A DNA stretch of 64,000 nucleotides from Bacteroidota bacterium. Lineage in GTDB: Bacteria > Bacteroidota > Bacteroidia > Bacteroidales > JACABE01. Made by a program: the position numbers and the translations under genes. The notes below the pieces were generated by a model. It did not search any database, was not told where the DNA came from, and saw only the letters and a list, made by a program, of their open reading frames with translations. This document shows positions 55,824-63,854 of the stretch, piece by piece; the stretch's first letter is position 1, and every line of letters begins with the position of its first letter. The stretch spans positions 35,549 through 99,548 of the forward strand of contig JACABE010000011.1 in the NCBI GenBank assembly GCA_013377005.1. Reading direction: 5' to 3'.

Positions 55824-56516
55824 ATTAAAAAATCTTGGCAAAGCGATTACTCTTGTTTTAGTAATAGTCCTATTTGGAAAATGGATCCAAACGGAGATGA
55901 TGACTATTATAATATAGCTGGAAAATATTTGGGAAATGATGGTAGGGGTACTAAAATTAGGCTGGTAGATTCTCGAAAAGAGTATAATCATTTTAAAGCA
56001 AACGGAGTAAAAGCTCTTAGAGCACATTCAAGAATCGTAAAGGTGGATGAAGGTGCAGATAAAGTTTTAGAGGATCTTTATACAAATTCTGTGAATGATA
56101 AAATAGAACATAAGGCATATATTATTCTAAATACTAAAAAGGCAACATTAACAGTTAAAGTTCAGCCACAAGATCCAAATGACGATGCTCATAATTCAAC
56201 CAATTTTAGAGAAGGGAGAAAAACTGATGAAGGAGATAAATTTATAATTCCAAAAGGAGGATCAAATAATGAAGTTATAGTTGGACAAGCACATGGACAT
56301 CCAGGGATTCCAAAAGCTGGCTTTGATATAATTCCAGGTATTTCAGGAAACGATGCCAATGCAGCTAAAACGCTTAATGTACCTGTCTATGCTATTGATA
56401 AAGAAAATATATGGAAGGTTGACCAAAATGGGAATCGTGAAAGTGGACAATGTAAAGAAGAAGCTGCGCCCAAGGTTATAAAGGATGCTTTAGAAACATC
56501 TGGAGGGAAAAAGTAA
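55662..56516 (+). CDS. Mini-RHS toxin cassette 1 with JAMM-like metallopeptidase domain
   Basis: The 284-aa protein begins at TTG with a leader (KPIQYISNS) and the conserved RHS module RFGFNGQEKDQEVYNNQSTTTAMFWEYDGRIGRRWNLDP (residues about 17-54), then NSPIWKMDPNGDD and a variable domain. The tip has H211-G-H213-P214, followed by S228-G-N-D231 (HxHP...SxxD), the metal motif of JAB/JAMM peptidases seen in polymorphic toxins. There is no shell and no signal peptide. It is either a displaced C-terminal cassette that can be recombined into a full RHS gene or an independently expressed mini-toxin. The next gene is its presumed immunity gene. Confidence 0.8.
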   Translation: MKPIQYISNSCLNECRFGFNGQEKDQEVYNNQSTTTAMFWEYDGRIGRRWNLDPIKKSWQSDYSCFSNSPIWKMDPNGDDDYYNIAGKYLGNDGRGTKIRLVDSRKEYNHFKANGVKALRAHSRIVKVDEGADKVLEDLYTNSVNDKIEHKAYIILNTKKATLTVKVQPQDPNDDAHNSTNFREGRKTDEGDKFIIPKGGSNNEVIVGQAHGHPGIPKAGFDIIPGISGNDANAAKTLNVPVYAIDKENIWKVDQNGNRESGQCKEEAAPKVIKDALETSGGKK

Positions 56517-56537
56517 AATTAATTTAAAATATCAAGA

Positions 56538-57056
56538 ATGAAAATATCAATTGCTAATGCTGTTACTTACTTATTTTTGATTATAACTACTTGCTATTTA
56601 GTAAATGAATGTGCTGCTCAAAAGTCAAAATGGGTATTAAAAATATATGATCAATCCATTAAAAGTCCTTTATATGGAAGGTCTATGGAATATAAATTTC
56701 CAGATTCAGTACAAAAACATATTAATATATTTTTGAAAAGCAATAAAAATAAAAGAAATTATATTATTTTGAAATTTTCTGGTGATACTACTGAATTAAT
56801 TATTTACTCTGCTAACAATGTAAAAATTGACTCAACCAATGAAGTGGAAATATTATTAGGTTCTACCAACAGACATTACGTATTTAATAAATTAAAAATT
56901 CCAATTGTTTTTGACAATGATTTTAGATTTTCATTCCCAAGTTTTGTATGTACTCATTATTCTTTTAGAATAGTCTTTATTGCAAAAAGATGGGATGATG
57001 ATGCACATATTTTGAAAGAAGATTATGATAACTTTATCTTATCACCAACACCATAA
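56538..57056 (+). CDS. Candidate immunity protein 1 (exported)
   Basis: The 172-aa protein has an N-terminal hydrophobic signal (NAVTYLFLIITTCYLVNECAAQ); cleavage is likely after AAQ, about residue 28. The mature part is basic with alternating strands and no recognised domain. It lies 21 bases after the JAMM-like toxin cassette. Its stop codon (57054-57056) lies at the front of repeat block B (CCATAAAAGC), so block A is missing from this junction. Confidence 0.68.
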   Translation: MKISIANAVTYLFLIITTCYLVNECAAQKSKWVLKIYDQSIKSPLYGRSMEYKFPDSVQKHINIFLKSNKNKRNYIILKFSGDTTELIIYSANNVKIDSTNEVEILLGSTNRHYVFNKLKIPIVFDNDFRFSFPSFVCTHYSFRIVFIAKRWDDDAHILKEDYDNFILSPTP

Positions 57057-57332
57057 AAGCAAAATAATAGTTTTACAATATTGGTAAATAAAAATTAATT
57101 CGTATTTTTACAATTTACAATATTAATATTCATAAAGTATTTGAAACCAACACAATACATATCTAATTCCTCCTCAAACGAGTACCGGTTCGGATTCAAT
57201 GGACAAGAGAAAGACCAGGAGATTTACAATAATCAAAGCACTACTACCGCCACCTTCTGGGAATACGATGGAAGGATTGGAAGAAGGTGGAACTTAGACC
57301 CAAAACCACAAATCAGTATTAGTGATTATGCA
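57051..57332 (+). repeat. RHS-array repeat unit R2 (block B only)
   Basis: CCATAAAAGCAAAATAATAG through GTATTTTTACAATTTACAA, TTGAAACCAACACAATACAT and the RHS module to AGTGATTATGC. Blocks matching R1, R3 and R4 are near-identical in the coding part; block A is absent. Confidence 0.85.
57081..57110 (+). promoter_or_regulatory. Promoter-like element inside repeat unit R2
   Basis: TTG (57081-57083), 19-base spacer, TATTTTTA (57103-57110), differing from TAnnTTTG only at the last base. Predicted start about 25 bases before the TTG codon at 57141. Confidence 0.45.
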
Positions 57333-58058
57333 GTTTTTGGAAATAATCCGATAAGAAATAATGACGTTCTAGGAGATACTAAAGAAGAAAGAGAAAAAGC
57401 TGTAAAAAAAGCTAAAGAATACAAAGAAAAGAATCCAGGAAAATCATATGAATGGGGAGGAAAAGGTAAACCTGGCGAAGGTGTTGATTGCTCAGGAATG
57501 GTAAGCAATTGTATAGAAAGTGCAGGATTAGAAACTGGTGCAGGAGTGAAAGGGATAGCTAAAACATCAAGAAAAATTACAATTAATGATATACAAGAAG
57601 GTTCTTTGGTTACATTTAAATCAAATGGATCAGAAGAAGGACATATTGGTATGATTAGTAATGTAGAAAGAGATGAAGATGGAAATGTTGTTTCTTATAA
57701 AATGATACATTCCTCATCTTCTAATGGTCCTGTTGAATCAAAAAAAATAGACCCAAATGCGAAAAAGACATGGTCGCAAGGTTACGATGAATATTGGGCA
57801 CCTAAAGTTGCAAACTTTTATGCGTGGGATACACCTGAAGCTTCTGATAATAGGAGTACACCTGTTATTGCAAAAATGGGATCAACAAATATTTCTAAAC
57901 AAGTTGGTTCAAAAGTACTCTTTCATGGACAAGTAATAAGTGTACCAGAAAGTCCGGTAATAAAGCAAACGGAATATAAATTTAGTGATTATTTAAAAGA
58001 GAGCAAGGCTCCAATCGTAAGAGATTTTGGCTCTTTAATAGATAAGTTGGGTTTATAA
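57141..58058 (+). CDS. Mini-RHS toxin cassette 2 with NlpC/P60-like cysteine peptidase domain
   Basis: The 305-aa protein has the same leader and RHS module as cassette 1 (RFGFNGQEKDQEIYNNQST... WNLDP), then KPQISISDYAVFGNNPI. The C-terminal domain has C117 in VDCSGMVSNC, H168 in EGHIGMI and H190 in MIHSSSS, the Cys-His-His arrangement of NlpC/P60 enzymes that cut peptidoglycan stem peptides; Y-x-WGGK upstream (about 100) fits the family. A cell-wall hydrolase toxin is therefore likely. It starts at TTG, as do cassettes 1, 3 and 4. Confidence 0.83.
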   Translation: MKPTQYISNSSSNEYRFGFNGQEKDQEIYNNQSTTTATFWEYDGRIGRRWNLDPKPQISISDYAVFGNNPIRNNDVLGDTKEEREKAVKKAKEYKEKNPGKSYEWGGKGKPGEGVDCSGMVSNCIESAGLETGAGVKGIAKTSRKITINDIQEGSLVTFKSNGSEEGHIGMISNVERDEDGNVVSYKMIHSSSSNGPVESKKIDPNAKKTWSQGYDEYWAPKVANFYAWDTPEASDNRSTPVIAKMGSTNISKQVGSKVLFHGQVISVPESPVIKQTEYKFSDYLKESKAPIVRDFGSLIDKLGL

Positions 58059-58081
58059 TTTATTTAAAAAAAATACAGACT

Positions 58082-58903
58082 ATGAAATATTTAATAACTA
58101 AAATTTTTATTTTCTTTATTGGGATAATGTGTTTTTCTTTTGTTTACTCAAAATGTAAAACGAGAGATAATGATGATAACAAAATATATAAACAAATTAA
58201 AAATATTAGAAAGTTTGAATATAAAATTTTTAATCCAATTAAAGATAGTTTGGGGTATAAAACTTTTACAGATGATGCCGATGTGGGTATTTCTTCAATA
58301 GTAATTTCTCCTAATAGTGATTTTATATTTATTGCAGATGCTTTTCATAATAACATTAAAAAAATAGATGCAAAAAATGGTGTAATTGTAAAAGTAAGTG
58401 ATGATTTAGATAAGCTTAATATATCTGTTAATGATTTGGCTATTTTTAATAATAGAATTTATCTAACATGTTATTTTAGATATGTTATTATTATGGATTT
58501 AGATTTGAAATTTATTGATAGGCTTGATTTTACTAACTCACATAAAGATGTATGGTCATTAAATGATACAAACCTTATTGTTAAATTAGATGAAGAAGGA
58601 AATAAAATTAATTTTCTTCAAATAAACGAGAGTAATAAGCCTCAAACATTGTTAAAAATAATTCCACCTAAAGAATTGATTAGAAGAGAAACACAAACTT
58701 TTATTCATGGCAAGAAATATGTAGTAATTAACGAAAACAATAATTATTATTTAGAAACTGAAAAATATGGTATGTTCAAGTTAAAAACTCCTATTCCTTC
58801 AATCAAAAGCTATAATGCAAATAATTTTGATTTTAATGAGAAAAGTATTGCATATTTTGAACCTCTAAAAGAAAAGTATTGTATTTATTTGATAGATTAT
58901 TAA
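58082..58903 (+). CDS. Candidate immunity protein 2 (exported, beta-propeller-like)
   Basis: The 273-aa protein has an N-terminal signal segment (IFIFFIGIMCFSFVYS), then repeated short strands such as ISSIVISPNSDFIFIADAFHNNIKKIDAKNG and VNDLAIFNNRIYLTCYFRYVIIMD, which suggest a beta-propeller of the NHL/YncE type. It is 23 bases after the NlpC/P60-like toxin gene. The periplasmic location suits neutralising a peptidoglycan hydrolase. Confidence 0.68.
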   Translation: MKYLITKIFIFFIGIMCFSFVYSKCKTRDNDDNKIYKQIKNIRKFEYKIFNPIKDSLGYKTFTDDADVGISSIVISPNSDFIFIADAFHNNIKKIDAKNGVIVKVSDDLDKLNISVNDLAIFNNRIYLTCYFRYVIIMDLDLKFIDRLDFTNSHKDVWSLNDTNLIVKLDEEGNKINFLQINESNKPQTLLKIIPPKELIRRETQTFIHGKKYVVINENNNYYLETEKYGMFKLKTPIPSIKSYNANNFDFNEKSIAYFEPLKEKYCIYLIDY

Positions 58904-58963
58904 CGCAATAAAAGCAAATCAGAACGGTCATAGTTTACTAAAAAGAGACTTATTTTTTCACTG

Positions 58964-59356
58964 CTCTTTCTACAGAAAACCACAATAAAATCAATGCAGA
59001 TCAGCCAAAGGCTGGCAAGTGTCCGGAAATAGAGAACTATACCCATAACGCCATAAAAACAAAATAATGTTTATCAATATTGGTAATTAAAAACAGGATG
59101 AGGAGTTTGAGCTAAGAAGATTTTCGAGATATTTTTAGGAAATAAAATTAATTCGTATTTTTACAAATCATAATATTAAAATTCATAAAATATTTGAAAC
59201 CAACACAATACATATCAAATTCTTATACAGATGAGTGTCGGTTCGGATTTAACGGACAGGAAAAGGATCGTGAAATTTACAACAACGAAAACACTACAAC
59301 TGCTACCTTCTGGGAATATGATGCAAGAATTGGGAGGAGATGGAATATTGATCCTG
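58964..59356 (+). repeat. RHS-array repeat unit R3
   Basis: CTCTTTCTACAGAAAACCAC at 58964, a diverged block A (AGCCAAAGGCTGGCAAGTGT replaces the CCGGATATCCGG palindrome), CCATAACGCCATAAAAACAA at 59043, an extra 70 bases before GTATTTTTACAAATCATAA, then TTGAAACCAACACAATACAT and the RHS module. It covers the non-coding gap 58904-59193. Confidence 0.82.
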
Positions 59357-60174
59357 TTTTAAAACAATGGGAAAGCCCTTATTTATGTTTTAGTGCAAAT
59401 CCAATTTTATACTCAGATGTATTAGGTGACAAAATAAAAGGAGAAACTAAAGATGATGCAGTAAAAGCGAAACAACAAATTTCAAATACTTTTGAAAATA
59501 ATAAAGAGTTTGATGAATTTTTCAAGATTTCTGAAACGGATGGTAAAACATTTTCTAAAATAAGTGCAAACAAATTTGAAAATTTTCTTGATGGAAAGGG
59601 CAATTATAGAGGAAAAGGAGCCGCATTTGGTTTAAATAAAGAAAAAAGAGCTTTAGCAATAGCTTATATGAAAACAGTAAATGCTGATTATGAGATAAAT
59701 GTTAAATTTGATGATGGAAAAGTTGGAGGTGATTTTGAACCTACAAGTGAAAAGTCTGGAACAGCTACAATTGGTTTAGCTAGGCCAGAAGGAGATGGAT
59801 ATCATCCTTTAAATGGTGCAGAAGGTGAAAAAATGGTGTCAAATCGAACTGCTATTTTTGTTCATGAAGTAGTAGGAGAAGGTCGTGTTTGGGGAAATAC
59901 TGGAAATTTAATGAATCTAAATAAATTCCAAGAAGATGCGATTAAGTTTGGACCAAATTCACCTTCTGGGATGAAATTAAATAAAGTAAATTTAGAAATT
60001 ATTCAAACAGAAAATTTGTATAATTCATTTAGACCTCATGGGTTTTATAGGAGTGGAATGGATCATAATTTAACTCCAAAAGATGCTCAAAATGTAAAAA
60101 ATATACCGTCTTCTTTAGGATCTTATATATATGGAGATGATAAAGGAGGAGTATGGGGAGGAAAAATAAAATGA
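59194..60174 (+). CDS. Mini-RHS toxin cassette 3 with M91-like metallopeptidase domain, variant zinc motif
   Basis: The 326-aa protein has the RHS module (CRFGFNGQEKDREIYNNENT ... WNIDP). The C-terminal domain (about 80-326) has the motif VHEVVGEGRVWG with H224-E225 and G228-E229 where HExxH is expected, and TENLYN with E273, a pattern reminiscent of M91-type effectors (HExxH...TEN). The second His is Gly, so the zinc site would be atypical or the domain inactive. The stop overlaps the next gene's ATG (ATGA), the tightest coupling in the array. Confidence 0.7.
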   Translation: MKPTQYISNSYTDECRFGFNGQEKDREIYNNENTTTATFWEYDARIGRRWNIDPVLKQWESPYLCFSANPILYSDVLGDKIKGETKDDAVKAKQQISNTFENNKEFDEFFKISETDGKTFSKISANKFENFLDGKGNYRGKGAAFGLNKEKRALAIAYMKTVNADYEINVKFDDGKVGGDFEPTSEKSGTATIGLARPEGDGYHPLNGAEGEKMVSNRTAIFVHEVVGEGRVWGNTGNLMNLNKFQEDAIKFGPNSPSGMKLNKVNLEIIQTENLYNSFRPHGFYRSGMDHNLTPKDAQNVKNIPSSLGSYIYGDDKGGVWGGKIK

Positions 60175-60695
60175 AAAAAATAATAGCAATAGTAATAATA
60201 ATGTTTACATATTATTACTATTTAAGTGCACAAAATTTAAAATTAATTGTTTATCCAAAGTTAATAGAATTAGACTCATTGGATTTAAAAGATTCTATAA
60301 CTATAATTAATTCTTCTGTTTGTTTTAAGTTACAAATTGATACTGTTTCTAAAAAAGATATTAAACGTGTTAGAAATAATAGAAATGCTTTTTGCTATAA
60401 TGGAAATATTTATCTGAAAGAACAAATTTTTCCATTAACTTGTTTTAATGATTTATCAAAATTAAAAATATTAAAAACTCAAATATCAACAGCACATGCT
60501 TTAGATATTACATGTTCTTTAGACAATGGTAATTGTCTTACAAATAGACAAAAAGAATTCGTTTTATTTGTAAGTAAATGGCATAAAGATCCCAAATTAT
60601 ACATGAGTAGGTTTTATATTTCAAATGAAAAAAATATATATTTAGATCTTTTTATTTATATTAAATTATTAAACGTAAAAATAAATAAACTGTAG
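60171..60695 (+). CDS. Candidate immunity protein 3 (exported)
   Basis: 174 aa when started at ATG 60171, which overlaps the toxin stop (ATGA); the frame extends 18 bases further upstream, inside the toxin gene. Signal segment KKIIAIVIIMFTYYYYLSAQ, cleavage near SAQ. The mature part is Lys/Asn/Ile-rich with no known family. Its TAG stop is followed in the same frame by YVACSFYGKPQ and a stop, the tail shared with other immunity genes, so a longer ancestral version or readthrough form is possible. Confidence 0.66.
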   Translation: MKKIIAIVIIMFTYYYYLSAQNLKLIVYPKLIELDSLDLKDSITIINSSVCFKLQIDTVSKKDIKRVRNNRNAFCYNGNIYLKEQIFPLTCFNDLSKLKILKTQISTAHALDITCSLDNGNCLTNRQKEFVLFVSKWHKDPKLYMSRFYISNEKNIYLDLFIYIKLLNVKINKL

Positions 60696-60706
60696 TATGT
60701 TGCGTG

Positions 60707-61120
60707 CTCTTTCTACGGAAAACCGCAATAAAACTATCCTGGATATCCGGAAAATAGAGTAAGATAAAAAGATAAAATATCGAGTTAATTTTATTTTGTT
60801 TTTTGAGATAAAAAAGATAGAGGCTTGCCCATAACGCCATAAAAACAAAATAATAGTTTTGCAATATTGGTAATTAAAATTAATTAGTATTTTTACAAAT
60901 CACAAAATTAATAATCATAAAATATTTGAAATCAATACAATACATATCAAATTCTTCCTCAAACGAGTACCGGTTCGGTTTCAATGGACAAGAGAAAGAT
61001 CCTGAGATTTACAACAACCAAAGTACTACTACTGCAATGTTTTGGGAATACGATGGAAGAATTGGAAGAAGGTGGAACTTAGACCCGAAACCGCAGATAA
61101 GCATTAGTGACTATGCTGTA
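60707..61120 (+). repeat. RHS-array repeat unit R4
   Basis: CTCTTTCTACGGAAAACCGC at 60707, TGGATATCCGG, GATAAAATATCGAG, CATAACGCCATAAAAACAAA, GTATTTTTACAAATCACAA, TTGAAATCAATACAATACAT, then the RHS module to AGTGACTATGC. It shares the KPQISISDYA extension with R2. Confidence 0.85.
60866..60894 (+). promoter_or_regulatory. Promoter-like element inside repeat unit R4
   Basis: TTG (60866-60868), 18-base spacer, TATTTTTA (60887-60894). Same layout as in R2 and R5, just before the start of cassette 4. Confidence 0.42.
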
Positions 61121-61807
61121 ATGGCGAATAATCCTATTTTTAATTTAGATATTTTAGGTGATATTATTGATCCTTGGTGGGAAAAGGATAAGAAAACGGG
61201 AGAAAATAATTTTTGCAACCAAGATGCATTGCATTCATTCAATGTTATAGCAATTAGTTTATGTACAAGCAATGATGTGTTTAAAAGAGTTGTAAACGAC
61301 TTGCAAGCAAATAAAACTGTTCATTATAAAGCTATCCAAATAGGTAAATGGAATACTGCTGGATGGGGTGCCTATTACGATCCTCCTTCTAAAACAATTA
61401 ATTTATTTTCTGACCTTTTATCCAAATCTGCTGTTTTTGAAGAAACTTTTCATGCTGGACAATATAATTTTTATGGTAAAGAAAAACGAACAAGTTTACA
61501 ATTAGAATTTGAAGCAAAAGTTTCAAAAATTGCTACAGGAATTGTTGATGATGATCTTGTAATGAAGAAAGTAAGCAAAACGGATTTTTCAATTATTCAA
61601 AATTATTATTCAGGAGAAAAAACTGATATGAAGTCTTTTAATTCTTCATTAAATAATGTTTTAGAAGCAACTTCATCTGTTTATGGAGGTGAAACAAAAG
61701 GATTTGATAAAAAAGAATCTCTTCGTTACTTAAGTAATATTGTTAAAAATAAAGACAAAAATAAAGGGGCAATGGATGTTAAGAAATTTTCTAATATAAA
61801 AGAATAG
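60926..61807 (+). CDS. Mini-RHS toxin cassette 4 with EExxH metallopeptidase-like domain
   Basis: The 293-aa protein has the RHS module (EYRFGFNGQEKDPEIYNNQST ... WNLDP) and KPQISISDYAVMANNPI. The C-terminal domain has VFEETFHAGQYNFYG with E172-E173-T-F-H176, then LEFEAKV. RHS-linked peptidases often show (H/E)ExxHAxQ ... EFEA here; the first metal ligand is Glu instead of His. This is a probable metallopeptidase-type toxin with an altered site. It is followed after ten bases by a lipoprotein gene. Confidence 0.7.
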   Translation: MKSIQYISNSSSNEYRFGFNGQEKDPEIYNNQSTTTAMFWEYDGRIGRRWNLDPKPQISISDYAVMANNPIFNLDILGDIIDPWWEKDKKTGENNFCNQDALHSFNVIAISLCTSNDVFKRVVNDLQANKTVHYKAIQIGKWNTAGWGAYYDPPSKTINLFSDLLSKSAVFEETFHAGQYNFYGKEKRTSLQLEFEAKVSKIATGIVDDDLVMKKVSKTDFSIIQNYYSGEKTDMKSFNSSLNNVLEATSSVYGGETKGFDKKESLRYLSNIVKNKDKNKGAMDVKKFSNIKE

Positions 61808-61817
61808 GAGCCTAATT

Positions 61818-62405
61818 ATGAAAAGATTTATTGGCTTAATTTTAGTAGTAATTTTATTTTATGGATGCCATAATAAAAATGGCATAAGCAATAAAAATGT
61901 TGTAAATACTAAAAAGATAACATACATATCACTACCTTTTAGTTGTAAATTATTAAAAAATTTTGATAAGTCAAAATTCTATTTACATTATGTAAATAGA
62001 ATTATAACGAAAAAAGAAAACGAAATTGTATTTTCTGAATGGGATAATGATCAAAAAGAACACAAATGGGAATATACAATAAAAGATGATGCAACTAAGA
62101 TTTCTTATGAAATTGATAATTTAACTGATACAGGCTATTGGTATTTTATTAAAAATAGAAAGATTATAGTTAAAAATGATACAATAAATATTAGAAAGTA
62201 TAGAGTTTGTAACATAAATCATAAATACATATGCACCAGATTTATTTGTAACAGGTATGGTGTCGTATTTACTGAAGGTACATATCGCCAAATTATTTTA
62301 AGTGATGTTGGAAATATCAATGATAATATAAAGTTGTGGATAATAAATGAATCAATATTAAAAGAATTAAATACACCCTGCTCTTTCTACGGAAAACCAC
62401 AATAA
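61818..62405 (+). CDS. Candidate immunity protein 4 (lipoprotein)
   Basis: The 195-aa protein has a short signal and lipobox LFYGC (Cys at residue 17), so it is probably a membrane-anchored lipoprotein. The mature part is strand-rich with an ion-pair pattern and no recognised family. The last residues TPCSFYGKPQ are coded by the beginning of repeat unit R5, so the toxin/immunity boundary sits in the recombination block. It is adjacent to the EExxH toxin. Confidence 0.7.
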   Translation: MKRFIGLILVVILFYGCHNKNGISNKNVVNTKKITYISLPFSCKLLKNFDKSKFYLHYVNRIITKKENEIVFSEWDNDQKEHKWEYTIKDDATKISYEIDNLTDTGYWYFIKNRKIIVKNDTINIRKYRVCNINHKYICTRFICNRYGVVFTEGTYRQIILSDVGNINDNIKLWIINESILKELNTPCSFYGKPQ

Positions 62406-62710
62406 AAGTATCCGGATATCCGGAAAATAGAGTAAGTAAATAAGATAAAATATCGAGTTGCTTTTATTGTGTTTTTTGAGACAAGAAAAGATGGAGACAA
62501 ATCATAAAAGAAGAAATGTAAGTTTGTTGATAAAAATCCGATTCATAACACCATAACACCATAAAATAGTTTTGCAATATTGCTAATAAAATTAATTCGT
62601 ATTTTTGCAAATCATAACATTAACAATCATAAAATATTTTAAATCAATACAATAAATGTCAAATTCTTGCTCAATCGAGTGCCGGTTCGGATTCAATGGG
62701 CAAGAAAAGA
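62381..62710 (+). repeat. RHS-array repeat unit R5
   Basis: CTCTTTCTACGGAAAACCAC at 62381, CCGGATATCCGG, GATAAAATATCGAG, ATTCGTATTTTTGCAAATC, then TTTTAAATCAATACAATAAA and ATGTCAAATTC, and only the first part of the RHS module (RFGFNGQEK). The TTG of other units is lost and an ATG has appeared 18 bases downstream. A 50-base stretch is identical to R6. Confidence 0.83.
62580..62607 (+). promoter_or_regulatory. Promoter-like element inside repeat unit R5
   Basis: TTG (62580-62582), 17-base spacer, TATTTTTG (62600-62607), an exact TAnnTTTG -7 element. It lies 48 bases before the ATG of cassette 5. Confidence 0.48.
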
Positions 62711-63567
62711 CAGATGAAGTAAGTGGTGCTGGTAATCATCTGGATTTCAAATATAGAGGTTATGACCCAAGAACAGGTAGGTTCTGGAGTGTTGACCCGT
62801 TATTTAAAGATTATCCTTGGAATAGCACTTATTGTTTTGCCGAAAATGATGTGATCAGATCAAAAGATTTGGAAGGAGCAGAAAAACTTATTGTCACAAC
62901 CATGGTTCATCCTAATGGGGTTAAAATTACAACGTCTACAGAACAGAGTGTTGCAGGAATTTTAGGCGAGGGTACACTATATAGATTAATTGATGTCCCC
63001 AAAGGAGCTTTAGGTGCCAGTTATACAGAAAATGGGGTATCTTCATCTATCCCATTTAATTATGCATTTCCAGAATTTAATGCAAAACAATCCGATGGAG
63101 GTGATATTAGACAAGGATATACAAGAACAGAAAAATTTGCGAATGGTGCTAAGAAATTCTTGAAAGCATTGGGTGAAGATGGTAGCGGACCAGGAGATCC
63201 TTCATTTGGAGGTTGCGATATTACTAAAAAGGATTTAAGATCTCTTGCAAATGGATTAGAAAGTACGGGAAGAGTGGTGAATTTAATAGGTACAGGAGAT
63301 TCATTTGTTGCACCTCCGCTCGGAGCAGAAATAATTACAGCAGGAGAAACGATAAATGCAGCAGGAACAATAACAAATGTAGGATTAGACTTATATGAGG
63401 GGAATACTAAAGATGCAGCTATCAGCATTGGTGCTGAATTAGTAGGCAGATACACAGGAACTGTAATTAATAAAGACGCTAAAGGATTAATAAAAAATGT
63501 TACTCGTGGAGCATCAAATGAAAGTATGGAGCAAGTGAAAGACAACTTTTATGAACAAAAAAAATAG
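62656..63567 (+). CDS. Mini-RHS toxin cassette 5 with unrecognised glycine-rich C-terminal domain
   Basis: The 303-aa protein starts at ATG 62656 with SNSCSIECRFGFNGQEK, then a different RHS subtype (HLDFKYRGYDPRTGRFWSVDPLFKDYPWNSTYCFAENDVIRSKDLEG). The following region (about 75-303) is not recognised: GGDIRQGYTRTEKFANGAKKFLKALGEDGSGPGDPSFGG, then hydrophobic Gly/Ala-rich helices (AEIITAGETINAAGTITNVGLDLYEG). Together with a two-helix membrane partner this suggests a membrane-active toxin, but no family is claimed. Confidence 0.65.
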   Translation: MSNSCSIECRFGFNGQEKTDEVSGAGNHLDFKYRGYDPRTGRFWSVDPLFKDYPWNSTYCFAENDVIRSKDLEGAEKLIVTTMVHPNGVKITTSTEQSVAGILGEGTLYRLIDVPKGALGASYTENGVSSSIPFNYAFPEFNAKQSDGGDIRQGYTRTEKFANGAKKFLKALGEDGSGPGDPSFGGCDITKKDLRSLANGLESTGRVVNLIGTGDSFVAPPLGAEIITAGETINAAGTITNVGLDLYEGNTKDAAISIGAELVGRYTGTVINKDAKGLIKNVTRGASNESMEQVKDNFYEQKK

Positions 63568-63606
63568 GTATAACCTAAATTTTAAATTTATAACAAAACA
63601 AAATAA

Positions 63607-63807
63607 ATGGACGATTTAATATATATAGCTATTATTGGTATTGTGATAGGCGTTTTTTTCTTAATCCAAAGGTTTAAATATCCCACGAAAAAAGGAGATA
63701 TGAAATTTTCACTTAACTTCAGGTCTCTTTTAATTGGTATTTTTTGTTTAGGAGCTGGTTTGATAGCCTTAGTAAAATATTTAATATCCCTGTTTGGTTG
63801 TGATTAA
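63607..63807 (+). CDS. Candidate immunity protein 5, two-span membrane protein
   Basis: The 66-aa protein has two hydrophobic helices (DDLIYIAIIGIVIGVFFLIQ and LLIGIFCLGAGLIALVKYLI) joined by a basic loop. The frame starts 40 bases after the cassette-5 toxin. Small membrane-span immunity proteins commonly protect against pore-forming or membrane-targeted toxins, which fits the neighbour; this is inference. Confidence 0.62.
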   Translation: MDDLIYIAIIGIVIGVFFLIQRFKYPTKKGDMKFSLNFRSLLIGIFCLGAGLIALVKYLISLFGCD

Positions 63808-63854
63808 GAAAATATATACTTTACCCAGAACATCTAATAAGTGGATATACACTT

